From NCBI RefSeq assembly GCF_001579805.1, contig NZ_CP014546.1, forward strand, positions 6,634,001 to 6,698,000: a DNA stretch of 64,000 nt. Reading direction: 5' to 3'. Position 1 is the stretch's first letter. Each line of letters opens with the position of its first letter. Source of the stretch: Pseudomonas azotoformans (lineage in GTDB: Bacteria; Pseudomonadota; Gammaproteobacteria; Pseudomonadales; Pseudomonadaceae). Made by a program: the position numbers and the translations under genes. The notes beneath the pieces were generated by a model, which did no database searches, had not been told where the DNA came from, and saw only the letters and a list, made by a program, of their open reading frames with translations. Below are positions 31,937-40,602 of this stretch, piece by piece.

Positions 31937-32896
31937 TTATGTCGTGGCTTTGAGGTCCACGCCCAGCGCTGTGGCGAAGGCTTTTACCATCGGGCTTCTG
32001 GGGGCGTTGTGGCGCAGGATGAGGTTGAAGGCGGTGCTGAGGTGAACCTGCTCCGGGCACAGTGCGAGCAGGCGCCCTTCTCTCACCAAGGGCATGGCGT
32101 AGTGTTCGGGCAAGAAGCCGAGGAAACGGCCAGTAAGGATCAGGATCGCGACGGCTTCGACTTGTGAGGCCGAGGCGGACTGGCTGTCGTAGTTGACGAA
32201 GTTGACCTTGTCGCGGTGGATCGCATAGCGATGATTCACTACTTCGTATTGGCGTAGCACGTCGGGCGTGATATCGCTCGCGTTGAACAGTGGATGTCCT
32301 ACAGCACAGTAGGCGTGAGCCTTTTCTTCGTACAGCGGGAAATAGTCGAATTCTTCGCGGCGTTGGTACACCGGCACGATGCCGACAATCAGCCGTCCTT
32401 CCACCACGCCGCGTTCAACTTCATCCAATTGCGAGGCATGTAAGCGCAATCTAATCTTGGGTGATTCGCTATGTAATTTCCCCAGTGCGGTAATGAGCGG
32501 GGAATTAACGTCGGAAACAGTGTTATCAATAACCCCCACACTAAGGTCACCAATAAGCTCGTTTTGCGCCGAACTAAGCTTGTCGCGAAAACTGTCCACC
32601 GAGGTAAATAATTCGATGGAGGCTTGATACACCAACTTGCCTTCTTCGGTCAGCCCGAACCCTTCCCGCCCCCGTGTACACAGGCGCATGCCGATGCGGA
32701 TTTCCAGGTCGGAGATCTGTTTGCTGATCGCCGCCAAGCCCACGTTCAGCTCGTTTTGCGCGGCGCTGAAGCCGCCCGCTTCGACCACGGCCATGAATAC
32801 GCGCAGCAATTTGAAGTCCAGCCCGCTCAACTGCAGGGGCGGTCTTGAGCCGGGTTTTGGCGGTAGGTTTCCAGAAGTGGAAAGTGGGGTTTCCAT
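31937..32896 (-). CDS. LysR-family transcriptional regulator
   Basis: A 319-residue LysR regulator. METPLSTSGNLPPKPGS starts at the ATG ending at 32896; an in-frame TTG at 32914 would add six residues. The HTH is FKLLRVFMAVVEAGGFSAAQ ... LAAISKQISDLEIRIG, followed by a periplasmic-binding-like effector domain beginning near GDLSVGVIDNT. It is divergent from the argininosuccinate-lyase-like gene (193 bp between starts), the standard LysR arrangement, so it most likely controls that cluster. Ligand unknown. Confidence 0.9.
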   Translation of the reverse strand: METPLSTSGNLPPKPGSRPPLQLSGLDFKLLRVFMAVVEAGGFSAAQNELNVGLAAISKQISDLEIRIGMRLCTRGREGFGLTEEGKLVYQASIELFTSVDSFRDKLSSAQNELIGDLSVGVIDNTVSDVNSPLITALGKLHSESPKIRLRLHASQLDEVERGVVEGRLIVGIVPVYQRREEFDYFPLYEEKAHAYCAVGHPLFNASDITPDVLRQYEVVNHRYAIHRDKVNFVNYDSQSASASQVEAVAILILTGRFLGFLPEHYAMPLVREGRLLALCPEQVHLSTAFNLILRHNAPRSPMVKAFATALGVDLKATT

Positions 32897-33089
32897 AATA
32901 CGCGTTGACCTCAAGTGCCATATTCAACAGGCTTCAACCCAGTCCTTGAACATAGCCAGGCGGCGATAATGAACATAAACATCCGCCCTTGGCAACCTTG
33001 AATACGGCGCGTCAGACGCTGGTTCAGTCTAGTTGAAAACTTATTTTTACTGCCTCCGACTCTTCTAAAAACAAGCGTGAGGAATACCC

Positions 33090-34517
33090 ATGTCCCAGCC
33101 CACCGACCGCCTTTGGGGCGCTCGTTTCAAGACCGGTCCGTCTGCTGCATTGGCCGCATTGTCCCGTTGCCCTCAGCGCTACTTCCGCCTGACGCCCTAC
33201 GACCTGGCCGGCTCCCGTGCCCATGCCCGTGAGTTGCAGCGCGCCGGTTTACTTGACGAGTCGGAAACCCTGCGCACCCTGGAGGCCCTGGACGGTATTG
33301 GCGCAGATTTCGCCGCCGGCAATCTGCATCCGACCCTGGATGATGAGGACGTACACACCTTCATCGAGCGCGTATTGACCGAGCGCCTCGGCGCCCTGGG
33401 TGGCAAGCTGCGTGCAGGGCGTTCGCGTAACGACCAGACCGCCAATGACCTGCGACTTTTCCTACGGGACCATGCGCGCACCATCACCACTGAAGTGCTG
33501 GGTTTGCAGCAGGCGCTGGTGGATCAGGCCGAGCAGCATATCGAGAGCATTTGCCCCGGCTTCACCCACTTGCAGCAGGCGCAGCCGATTGTGTTCGCCC
33601 ATCATCTGCTGGCTCACGCTCAGTCCATGCTGCGCGATGTGCAACGTCTGGTGGATTGGGATGCGCGCACGGCGTTGTCGCCGTTGGGTGCGGCCGCCAT
33701 GGCAGGTTCTGCGATTGCCCGTCAGCCAGAGCATTCCGCCAAGGAAATGGGCTACACCGGGCCGTGCGAAAACTCCATTGACGCGGTCGCCAGCCGTGAC
33801 CACGTGGCGGAATTCCTGTTTGTGGCGGGCATGCTCGGGGTGAATATTTCGCGCTTGTCCGAAGAGTTTTGCCTGTGGTCTTCGCGGCAATTTCGCTGGG
33901 TAGTGCTGGACGATGCCTACGCTACTGGCAGCTCGATCATGCCGCAGAAAAAGAACCCGGATATCGCTGAACTGGCGCGAGGCAAGGCGGGGCGGTTGAT
34001 TGGCAACCTGACGGGATTGATGTCGACGCTCAAGTCGCTGCCACTGTCGTACAACCGCGATTTGAGTGAAGACAAGCACAGCGTGTTGGACAGTGTGGAT
34101 ACCTTGCTGCTGGTGTTGCCGGCGATGGCTGGAATGGTCGCGACCATGAAGGTGCAGGTGGAAGAACTGCGGCGTCAGGCGCCGATGGGCTTTACCTTGG
34201 CGACGGAAGTGGCCGATTGGTTGGCCACCCGTGGTGTGCCGTTCAAAGAGGCGCATGAGATTACCGGCGCATTGGTGCAGGCCTGTGAGAAGCATGAGAT
34301 TGAGTTGTGGGAAGCCTCGCCGGCGATGTTGGCGGAGGTGGATGCTCGGTTGACGCCTGAGGTGCGCGACTGCCTGACATTGGAAGCGGCGATTGCAGCC
34401 CGCAGTGGTTGGGGTGGGACGGCGCCGGAGCGGGTTCGGGAGCAGATTGGGCGGTTGAAAGTGGCATTGGCCGAACAGCAGACGTGGGCCGAGAGTTACC
34501 AGGGATTTCGCATTTAA
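33090..34517 (+). CDS. Argininosuccinate lyase homologue in a transport cluster
   Basis: A 475-residue member of the fumarase/aspartase superfamily. Motifs: DRLWGARFKTGPS, DDEDVHTFIERVLTERLG, GKLRAGRSRNDQTANDLR (substrate-binding), and the mobile loop GSSIMPQKKNPDIAELARGK with the catalytic serine. The DIAELARGK ... GRLIGNLTGLM wording resembles actinobacterial ArgH more than the usual proteobacterial enzyme. It sits with a LysR regulator and a complete amino acid ABC transporter, not with arginine synthesis genes, so it probably cleaves an imported N-(1,2-dicarboxyethyl) compound (argininosuccinate or an analogue) to fumarate plus an amine. That role is inference. Confidence 0.88.
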   Translation: MSQPTDRLWGARFKTGPSAALAALSRCPQRYFRLTPYDLAGSRAHARELQRAGLLDESETLRTLEALDGIGADFAAGNLHPTLDDEDVHTFIERVLTERLGALGGKLRAGRSRNDQTANDLRLFLRDHARTITTEVLGLQQALVDQAEQHIESICPGFTHLQQAQPIVFAHHLLAHAQSMLRDVQRLVDWDARTALSPLGAAAMAGSAIARQPEHSAKEMGYTGPCENSIDAVASRDHVAEFLFVAGMLGVNISRLSEEFCLWSSRQFRWVVLDDAYATGSSIMPQKKNPDIAELARGKAGRLIGNLTGLMSTLKSLPLSYNRDLSEDKHSVLDSVDTLLLVLPAMAGMVATMKVQVEELRRQAPMGFTLATEVADWLATRGVPFKEAHEITGALVQACEKHEIELWEASPAMLAEVDARLTPEVRDCLTLEAAIAARSGWGGTAPERVREQIGRLKVALAEQQTWAESYQGFRI

Positions 34518-34540
34518 GCCTGTGGGTGATGAGGTGTCTG

Positions 34541-34577
34541 GCCGGGCGCTTTCGCAGGCAAGCCAGCTCCCACATTG
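34541..34577. repeat. REP-like intergenic element
   Basis: GGCCGGGCGCTTTCGCAGGC followed by AAGCCAGCTCCCACAT: the partial inverse of the GTGGGAGCTGG element seen at 37163 and 61832. A single half element between the lyase and permease genes. Confidence 0.5.
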
Positions 34578-34636
34578 GATCGGGTTTTAACAGTTGGACC
34601 GAGTACAGCGGTAGTCGCTTTTTTTGGAGATTCACC

Positions 34637-35515
34637 ATGAACCAAACCCCGGCCGAGCGCTTGGAAGCCGAGCGCAAGTTGTCCGAGAACCAGTTCGATA
34701 TCACGCAGTACGAGCATGTGCCGCGTCGCTATTACGGGCGGATGTTTTTTGCCACCTTGATCGTGATCGTGCTGGCCGCGCTGTTGCGTGCATTCGCCAA
34801 CGGCCAGATCGAATGGTCCTACATCGGGCAGTTCCTCACGTCTGAGGCCATTCTGTGGGGCCTGGTGAACACCATCGTCATGTCGATCCTGGCGATGGCG
34901 CTGGGCGTGGTGATCGGCGTGATCACGGCGATCATGCGCATGTCAGCCAACCCGATCCTGCGCTATGTGGCCATCACCTACACCTGGCTGTTCCGCGGCA
35001 CGCCGCTGATCCTGCAACTGCTGCTGTGGTTCAACCTGGCGTTGATTTTCCCGGTGATCGCGATTCCTGGCCTGTTCAGCATCGACACCGTCGACCTGAT
35101 GACGCCGTTCGTGGCCGCCCTGCTCGGCCTCAGCATCAACCAGGGCGCCTACACCGCCGAGGTGGTGCGCGCAGGTCTACTCTCGGTCGACACGGGCCAA
35201 TACGAAGCTGCCAAGTCCATCGGTATGCCGAGCCTGCAGGCGCTGCGTAGGATCATTCTTCCGCAGGCGATGCGCGTGATCATTCCGCCTGTAGGCAACG
35301 AGTTCATCAGCATGGTGAAAATGACCAGCCTGGCCAGCGTGATCCAGTACTCGGAGCTGCTGCACAACGCGCAAAACATCTACTACGCCAACGCGCGGGT
35401 CATGGAGCTGCTGATTGTGGCCGGCATCTGGTACCTCGCGGTGGTGACTGTTCTTTCATTTGGTCAAAGCCGCCTCGAGCGTCGTTTTGCCCGCGGCGCC
35501 GGCAAGCGTTCGTAA
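34637..35515 (+). CDS. Polar amino acid ABC transporter permease
   Basis: A 292-residue inner-membrane permease starting at ATG 34637 after TGGAGA (MNQTPAERLEAERKLSENQF); the reading frame is open upstream but without a credible start. After a hydrophilic N-terminal tail of about 35 residues come some five membrane segments, the TWLFRGTPLILQLLLWFNLAL motif and an EAA loop (QYEAAKSIGMPSLQALRRIIL). A single permease gene suggests a homodimeric channel. Followed by its ATPase and binding protein. Confidence 0.93.
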   Translation: MNQTPAERLEAERKLSENQFDITQYEHVPRRYYGRMFFATLIVIVLAALLRAFANGQIEWSYIGQFLTSEAILWGLVNTIVMSILAMALGVVIGVITAIMRMSANPILRYVAITYTWLFRGTPLILQLLLWFNLALIFPVIAIPGLFSIDTVDLMTPFVAALLGLSINQGAYTAEVVRAGLLSVDTGQYEAAKSIGMPSLQALRRIILPQAMRVIIPPVGNEFISMVKMTSLASVIQYSELLHNAQNIYYANARVMELLIVAGIWYLAVVTVLSFGQSRLERRFARGAGKRS

Positions 35516-35539
35516 GCCTGGGTTGAGGAGATTTGCCCC

Positions 35540-36304
35540 ATGAGAAGCATCGTCAAGGCCGTCAACCTGAACAAGTATTACGACCAGTATCACGCGCTGC
35601 GCGACATCAATATCGAGGTCGAGCAAGGCGAAGTGATGTGCATCATCGGCCCGTCGGGTTCCGGTAAAAGCACCCTGCTACGTTGCGTCAACCAACTGGA
35701 AAAAATCGACAAGGGCGGCCTGTGGGTCGACGGCGAACTGGTGGGTTACCGCGTCGTCGGCAACAAACTGCATGAGATGAATGAATCGCAGATCGCCCGC
35801 CAGCGCCTGGCGACCGGCATGGTGTTCCAGCGCTTTAACTTGTTCCCGCACATGACCGTGTTGCAGAACATCATCGAAGGCCCGTGCCAGGTGCTCAAGC
35901 GCTCGCCCAAGGAAGCCATCGAAGATGCGCTGGAACTGCTGGCCCGCGTCGGCCTGGCGGACAAGCGCAATGCTTACCCGGTGGAGTTGTCCGGCGGCCA
36001 GCAACAACGTGTGGCGATTGCCCGCGCGTTGGCCATGCGTCCCAAGTTGATGTTATTCGACGAACCCACGTCAGCTCTCGACCCGGAGCTGGTAGGCGAA
36101 GTGCTGTCGGTGATGCGCGATTTGGCCACCACCGGCATGACCATGATCGTGGTCACCCATGAACTGGGCTTCGCCCGTGAAGTGTCCAACCGCATGGTGT
36201 TCATGGATGCCGGCCAGATTGTGGAAGCCGGCAGCCCCGAAGAAATTCTAATAAGCCCACAAAACCCACGTACCCAAAGCTTTATTTCTGCCGTTCGCAC
36301 TTAA
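35540..36304 (+). CDS. Amino acid ABC transporter ATP-binding protein
   Basis: A 254-residue GlnQ/HisP-type ATPase starting [20 protein letters not shown] at ATG 35540 (TGAGGAG upstream). Walker [11 protein letters not shown], signature [16 protein letters not shown], Walker [15 protein letters not shown]-loop [12 protein letters not shown]. It lies 24 bp after the permease and 26 bp before the binding protein in one operon. Confidence 0.95.
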   Translation: MRSIVKAVNLNKYYDQYHALRDINIEVEQGEVMCIIGPSGSGKSTLLRCVNQLEKIDKGGLWVDGELVGYRVVGNKLHEMNESQIARQRLATGMVFQRFNLFPHMTVLQNIIEGPCQVLKRSPKEAIEDALELLARVGLADKRNAYPVELSGGQQQRVAIARALAMRPKLMLFDEPTSALDPELVGEVLSVMRDLATTGMTMIVVTHELGFAREVSNRMVFMDAGQIVEAGSPEEILISPQNPRTQSFISAVRT

Positions 36305-36330
36305 CTAAAAAACAAACGAGAACGCCCCCA

Positions 36331-37152
36331 ATGAAAAAATTGTTCATCCCAACCGTGCTTGCAGGCCTCATGGCCTCCACCTGTGTATTCGCGGCATTGC
36401 CGGCGGCCATCAAGGACAAGGGTGAGATCAGCGCGGCCATCGTGCCGAACTATCCGCCGATGGATTTCAAGGACCCGGCCACCAACAAGATCACCGGCCT
36501 GGACTTCGACCTCGGCAACGCCCTGGCCGAGCGTCTGGGCGTGAAGATCAAGTGGCAGGAAACCGGCTTCGAGCAGATGCTCAGCGGCCTGACCACCAAG
36601 CGCGTGGACATCGTGCTGTCCGGCATGACCGACACCGCCGAACGCCAGAAGTCCGTGACCTTCATCGACTACTTCACCAGCGGCCCGCAGCTGTACACCC
36701 TGGCCAAGCGTGAAGACCTCAAGGCATTGACTGACCTGTGCGGTAAAAAAGTCGGCACCAGCCGCCGTACCACCTGGCCGTCGGAAATCGCCGCGTGGAG
36801 CAAGGAAAACTGCGAAGCGGCAGGTAAGCCGGCGATCGTGGTGATCGGCACTGAAGGTTCGGCGGACGCGCGGGCGCAGTTGCAGCAGAACCGGTTGGAT
36901 GCGGCGATGCAGGGCAGCGAGACCATTCCTTATTTGATGTCATTGGACAAGGGCAAGTACAAGCCGGTGGGCCTGGCGATTTCCAAGCAATTCACCGGGC
37001 TTGGGATCGAGAAGAGCAACACTGAACTGGTCACCGCGATCAGTGAAGCGTTGCAGGGCATGATCGATGACGGCACGTACGGCAAGATCCTGAAGAAGTG
37101 GGATCTGGAGCAAGGTGCTGTAGAGAAGATCACCATCAACTCTGGCCAGTAA
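36331..37152 (+). CDS. Amino acid ABC transporter periplasmic binding protein
   Basis: A 273-residue family 3 solute-binding protein. Signal peptide MKKLFIPTVLAGLMASTCVFA. Mature motifs: AIVPNYPPMDFKDPATNKI, GLDFDLGNALAERLGVKIKW, and VDIVLSGMTDTAERQKSVTFI. Two cysteines (DLCGKKVG and KENCEAAG) may form a disulfide. It should confer substrate specificity for the cluster; ligand cannot be read from the sequence. Confidence 0.94.
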   Translation: MKKLFIPTVLAGLMASTCVFAALPAAIKDKGEISAAIVPNYPPMDFKDPATNKITGLDFDLGNALAERLGVKIKWQETGFEQMLSGLTTKRVDIVLSGMTDTAERQKSVTFIDYFTSGPQLYTLAKREDLKALTDLCGKKVGTSRRTTWPSEIAAWSKENCEAAGKPAIVVIGTEGSADARAQLQQNRLDAAMQGSETIPYLMSLDKGKYKPVGLAISKQFTGLGIEKSNTELVTAISEALQGMIDDGTYGKILKKWDLEQGAVEKITINSGQ

Positions 37153-37162
37153 CCCAATCTAA

Positions 37163-37194
37163 ATGTGGGAGTTGGCTTGCCTGCTCCCCCATTT
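37163..37194. repeat. REP-like GTGGGAGTTGG element
   Basis: TGTGGGAGTTGGCTTGCCTG followed by CTCCCCCATTTGA just after the binding-protein stop: an imperfect hairpin of the same family as 61832-61865. It may end or stabilise the ABC transcript. Confidence 0.6.
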
Positions 37195-37238
37195 GATGTG
37201 TGTTACGTTGGAAAAACAATAAGGACACTCGCCCCGCC

Positions 37239-38408
37239 GTGGCCACCTACTCCCTGGTAATCCGCCGCCTGATGATTTGCTCGCTGACCATCGTCATCAG
37301 CCGGGCCATGACCAGTCCCTTGATGACCTTGCTGCTGAGCCGACGCCTGGGCCTCGACCAGCAGGACATCGGCTTGCTGATGGGCATCGCGGTGTTTACC
37401 GCCACCTTGATGGGCCTGTACGGCGGCTACGTCATCGACCGCATGGAGAAGCGCAAATTGCTGATCCTGGCGATGCTCTCCAGCTCCATCGGTTTTCTGT
37501 TACTGACCTTTGCCACCAACCTCTACCTCACCACTTTGACGCTGGTGATTACCGAGTCGGCATCGGCGCTGTTCCTGATCGGCTCCAAGGCGATCATCAG
37601 CGAGAACCTGCCGGTTGAGCAGCGCGCCAAAGTGTTTTCCCTGCGCTACACCCTCACCAATATCGGCTATGCCACGGGCCCTATGGTCGGCGTGGTGATT
37701 GCCGGGCAAATGCCGCTGCTGCCATTCATGCTGTCCAGCGCCATCGCGTTTATCAGCGTGTTCCTGATGATCGGCATCCCGCCCACCCAACGTGATGAAA
37801 GCAGCAAACCCTTGAGTTTTCTCAGCACCCTCAAGACCCTGCGCAACGACCGCAGCCTGGTGCTGTTCACCGGCGGCAGCCTGTTGAGCACCATCGTGCA
37901 TGGCCGCTATACCTTGTACCTGTCGCAATTTCTGTTGGTGATCCACAACCCGGATGATGCGCTGAAGATTCTTTCCGCGGTCCTAGCCTGTAACGCCATT
38001 ACCGTGATGTTGCTGCAATACCAGATCGGCCGCTTCCTCAAGCGCGAGCAATTGCGCTACTGGATCCTGCTGGGCACTGCGCTGTTCATCGGTGGCCTGA
38101 TCGGCTTCAGCCAGGCTGACAGCCTGCTGTCGTGGTGTGTGGCGATGTTCGTGTTTACGTTGGGCGAGATGATTATCTACCCATCCGAGTTCCTGTTTAT
38201 CGACACCCTCGCCCCCGAGTCGCTGCGGGGCAGTTACTACGGCGCACAGAACCTGGCGGCCTTTGGCGGCGCGCTGAGCCCGGTGATTTGTGGCTATCTA
38301 TTGATCAACTCACCGCCAACCACGATGTTTTATGCGCTGGCCGGGTTGACGGCGGTGGGCGGAACGCTGTGCTTCCTGAGCGGGCGAAGGGTTGCAGGTT
38401 CTTGCTGA
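37239..38408 (+). CDS. MFS transporter
   Basis: A major facilitator protein of about 389 residues with roughly 12 membrane segments. Family marks include GGYVIDRMEKRKLLILAM (the loop 2-3 GxxxDRxxRR motif) and LRYTLTNIGYATGPMVGVVI. The GTG at 37239 follows AAGGA; an in-frame GTG at 37200 lies inside the preceding REP element. It follows the binding protein by about 90 bp and may share its transcript, perhaps exporting a product of the lyase reaction or working independently. Substrate unknown. Confidence 0.88.
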   Translation: MATYSLVIRRLMICSLTIVISRAMTSPLMTLLLSRRLGLDQQDIGLLMGIAVFTATLMGLYGGYVIDRMEKRKLLILAMLSSSIGFLLLTFATNLYLTTLTLVITESASALFLIGSKAIISENLPVEQRAKVFSLRYTLTNIGYATGPMVGVVIAGQMPLLPFMLSSAIAFISVFLMIGIPPTQRDESSKPLSFLSTLKTLRNDRSLVLFTGGSLLSTIVHGRYTLYLSQFLLVIHNPDDALKILSAVLACNAITVMLLQYQIGRFLKREQLRYWILLGTALFIGGLIGFSQADSLLSWCVAMFVFTLGEMIIYPSEFLFIDTLAPESLRGSYYGAQNLAAFGGALSPVICGYLLINSPPTTMFYALAGLTAVGGTLCFLSGRRVAGSC

Positions 38409-38462
38409 TATTTACGCAAGATCCCGCTATTAATAGCGAAACCTCTCACGGACCCGAGCCCC

Positions 38463-39410
38463 ATGAAATTCGACACGGCCTACAGCCTGAGTCTCGATGA
38501 CAAGCTGTCGATCTACGACGTACGAGACCTGAATTTCGACGAAACAACCGACTTCGATTCAGACAAGGACAGCTTCCTCTGCCCCAATGATGAGTGTCGC
38601 GCGGCGTTTGATACCGGCAACGCGCTGAGCACCTTCAACGCCAAAAACGTCAATTACCTGCGCACGCCGCATTTCAAGAACAAGACCAGCACCCGGCATA
38701 TCGACGGTTGCCGTTACGCCAGCACGCACAAGACTGCGACAGGTGAAAATGACGACGAGCGTGAGGACAATTTCCCATCGGAGTTTGTACTCACCCGTCG
38801 TCAGTACGAACGCAAAACGCCGCCTGCCGGGGCAGAGGGAAACATCTCACACGATCCCGTGAAGGCGCCTTCAAATCGAAGCTATGCCTCCCACAGCACC
38901 AGTGACAGCACTCCAGACAAAACCAGCGTGTTCGCCCACCCCGTGGAATGTTTCGTGTCTAACATCGACGACAAGGACAAGCTCAAGTCCATGCCGTTGA
39001 AGATCGGTGAGCACGCCGCAACCTACTGGACGTTTTTCAAGAAGATCGAATACCTGCAGGACAACAAGGGCCTGATCTACTGGGGCAAGATCAAGGCGAT
39101 CAAGGACTACACCAGCAGCTTTCGCATCGACTTCGAAAAGAAGGTGTGGCTCGACAAGAAGCCATACTCGGTCAACGTTTACTTGAGCAAAAAGCTCATC
39201 GAGAACTACCGCAAGCGCAAAGCATTTTTAGAGCAGATCAAGGCAGCGGTGGACAGTGAGCGCGCGTTGTACTGCTTCTTCTATGGGGTGACGCCGGAAC
39301 TGAAACAGGTGCCGAGCAAGAAGAACCCAGAGCAAACGTTCGGGGTCTTCAGCGCGAACATCGAAAATCTGGACCACCTGATCATTCGGGAGGCGCCAGG
39401 GGTGGAATAG
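38463..39410 (+). CDS. Unrecognised protein with N-terminal zinc-finger-like cysteines
   Basis: A 315-residue hypothetical protein starting MKFDTAYSLSLDDKLSIYDV. Near residue 40 it has FLCPNDECRAAF, then about 30 residues later RTPHFKNKTSTRHIDGC, giving C-x4-C ... H-x8-H-x3-C. This layout resembles the zinc-binding start of CoiA-like proteins, where C-x-x-C precedes an RPHFAH-type segment. A polar, probably disordered linker (about 90-155) follows. The C-terminal half (YWGKIKAIKDYTSSFRIDF ... KPYSVNVYLSKKLIENYRKR) may be an OB-like or nuclease-associated fold. Function not assigned. Next to a small HTH gene and a toxin-antitoxin pair. Confidence 0.75.
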   Translation: MKFDTAYSLSLDDKLSIYDVRDLNFDETTDFDSDKDSFLCPNDECRAAFDTGNALSTFNAKNVNYLRTPHFKNKTSTRHIDGCRYASTHKTATGENDDEREDNFPSEFVLTRRQYERKTPPAGAEGNISHDPVKAPSNRSYASHSTSDSTPDKTSVFAHPVECFVSNIDDKDKLKSMPLKIGEHAATYWTFFKKIEYLQDNKGLIYWGKIKAIKDYTSSFRIDFEKKVWLDKKPYSVNVYLSKKLIENYRKRKAFLEQIKAAVDSERALYCFFYGVTPELKQVPSKKNPEQTFGVFSANIENLDHLIIREAPGVE

Positions 39411-39503
39411 CGGGTCCGCGAGAATCCAGTTGATGAGCGGTCAAAACAACTGTACAAAAACACAGTATAGTTTGTCCTCCCCCGTCGAACCTGGAGAAAA
39501 CCC

Positions 39504-39824
39504 ATGTCCTCTCTGGCAATGAGCTCTTTCGTAGAACAGCAGATCGTCCTGCATCAATTCACCGCCAAGCACAGCGTTCAGGCCCGCGCGATGCTGGGCT
39601 GGAGCCGGGAAGACCTGGCTTGCCAGGCCGGTGTGGCGGTTGAAGCGGTTCAACAGTTTGAACACCATCATGACGTAGGTGATGAAACCCGCCTGGCCTT
39701 GGCGTTTCGGTTGGAGGCTGAAGGGCTGGTGTTCTTCCCAGGGTTTGCGCCGGGGTGGGGGATGAGTGTGAGGGGATCGTTGCTCACACCCCCCACTGAA
39801 GTTGCATTTGAGACGGCAGAGTAA
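39504..39824 (+). CDS. Small XRE-like HTH protein
   Basis: A 106-residue protein from ATG 39504, after TGGAGAAAA. The segment ARAMLGWSREDLACQAGVAV followed by EAVQQFEHH fits a Cro/C1-type helix-turn-helix, as in small regulators with a truncated repressor fold (GWSQEELAERAGVS...). The N terminus (SSFVEQQIVLHQFTAK) and the Pro/Gly-rich C-terminal half show no known domain. It might regulate the preceding zinc-finger gene or the following toxin-antitoxin pair. Moderate confidence in the HTH, low in the role. Confidence 0.7.
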   Translation: MSSLAMSSFVEQQIVLHQFTAKHSVQARAMLGWSREDLACQAGVAVEAVQQFEHHHDVGDETRLALAFRLEAEGLVFFPGFAPGWGMSVRGSLLTPPTEVAFETAE

Positions 39825-39871
39825 ATTTTCAGCCTGCACTCACGCTTATCCCTATTTAGGTATATTCTCTC

Positions 39872-40234
39872 ATGAGTTCATGGAAGCCACTCTTGTGGGT
39901 GGGCGCTAGCAAAAAAGATCTCCAATTGATGCCCTGTGCTGTGCAAGACGTATTTGGCTTTGCGCTGCACCTTGCTCAGGAGGGTGGTAGGCATTCACAG
40001 GCAAAGGCGTTGAAAGGGTTTGCCAGTAATGCTGTGTTGGAGATCGTCGAGGATTTCGACGGCAATACTTATCGAGGGGTTTACACCGTTCGGTTTGGCT
40101 CTGCTGTCTATGTGCTTCATTGCTTCCAGAAAAAGTCGACTAAAGGCATTGCAACCCCGCAACACGATATACAACTGATCAAACAGCGACTCAAGGCGGC
40201 GCAGGATCATGCACAAGCATCACAAGGCGATTGA
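39872..40234 (+). CDS. higB: HigB-like (phage Gp49-type) toxin
   Basis: A 120-residue RelE/HigB-superfamily toxin candidate, MSSWKPLLWVGASKKDLQLM. The family pattern is clear in VQDVFGFALHLAQEGG, AKALKGFASNAVLEIVEDFDGNTYRGVYTVRFGSAVYVLHCFQKKS and a terminal TPQHDIQLIKQRL helix. Members usually are ribosome-dependent mRNA interferases. The toxin precedes the antitoxin and overlaps it by 26 bp, the arrangement of HigBA-type modules. Confidence 0.87.
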   Translation: MSSWKPLLWVGASKKDLQLMPCAVQDVFGFALHLAQEGGRHSQAKALKGFASNAVLEIVEDFDGNTYRGVYTVRFGSAVYVLHCFQKKSTKGIATPQHDIQLIKQRLKAAQDHAQASQGD

Positions 40235-40547
40235 GATCGAAGCAAGCAGTGGCAATGTCTATGAGGATATTGGCCAACCTGATGCCAGTGAAATGCAGGT
40301 CAAGGCGCAGCTCGCGGCAAAGATCGGCGAGATCCTCAAAGCCCGTAATCTCACCCAGTCTCAGGCTTCGGTCATCCTTGGTTTGTCACAACCGAAGGTT
40401 TCCGAGATGCTTCGCGGAAAGTTCAGAGGCATCAGTGAGGCAAAAATGCTCGAGTGCTTATCACTGTTAGGACGTGATGTGCAGATCGTTATCAGTGCAG
40501 CGCCTGCATCTCGTGCTCAGGGGCGTATCGAAGTGCTGTTTGCCTGA
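40209..40547 (+). CDS. higA: HigA-like XRE antitoxin
   Basis: A 112-residue antitoxin candidate starting within the 3' end of the toxin gene. The HTH is QLAAKIGEILKARNLTQSQA ... SVILGLSQPKVSEMLRGKF, typical of the HTH_37 antitoxins paired with Gp49-like toxins. It should neutralise the toxin and repress the operon. The overlap implies translational coupling. Confidence 0.88.
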   Translation: MHKHHKAIEIEASSGNVYEDIGQPDASEMQVKAQLAAKIGEILKARNLTQSQASVILGLSQPKVSEMLRGKFRGISEAKMLECLSLLGRDVQIVISAAPASRAQGRIEVLFA

Positions 40548-40602
40548 TTGCCACCCGAGCAGAGCACTCCTATCCAAGGGCTTTAGCGTAATGCGGGAAG
40601 CC

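Noticed and set aside
39504..40547. Prophage remnant
   Set aside because: HTH and toxin-antitoxin genes alone; no integrase, structural or lysis genes and no att-like repeats were seen.
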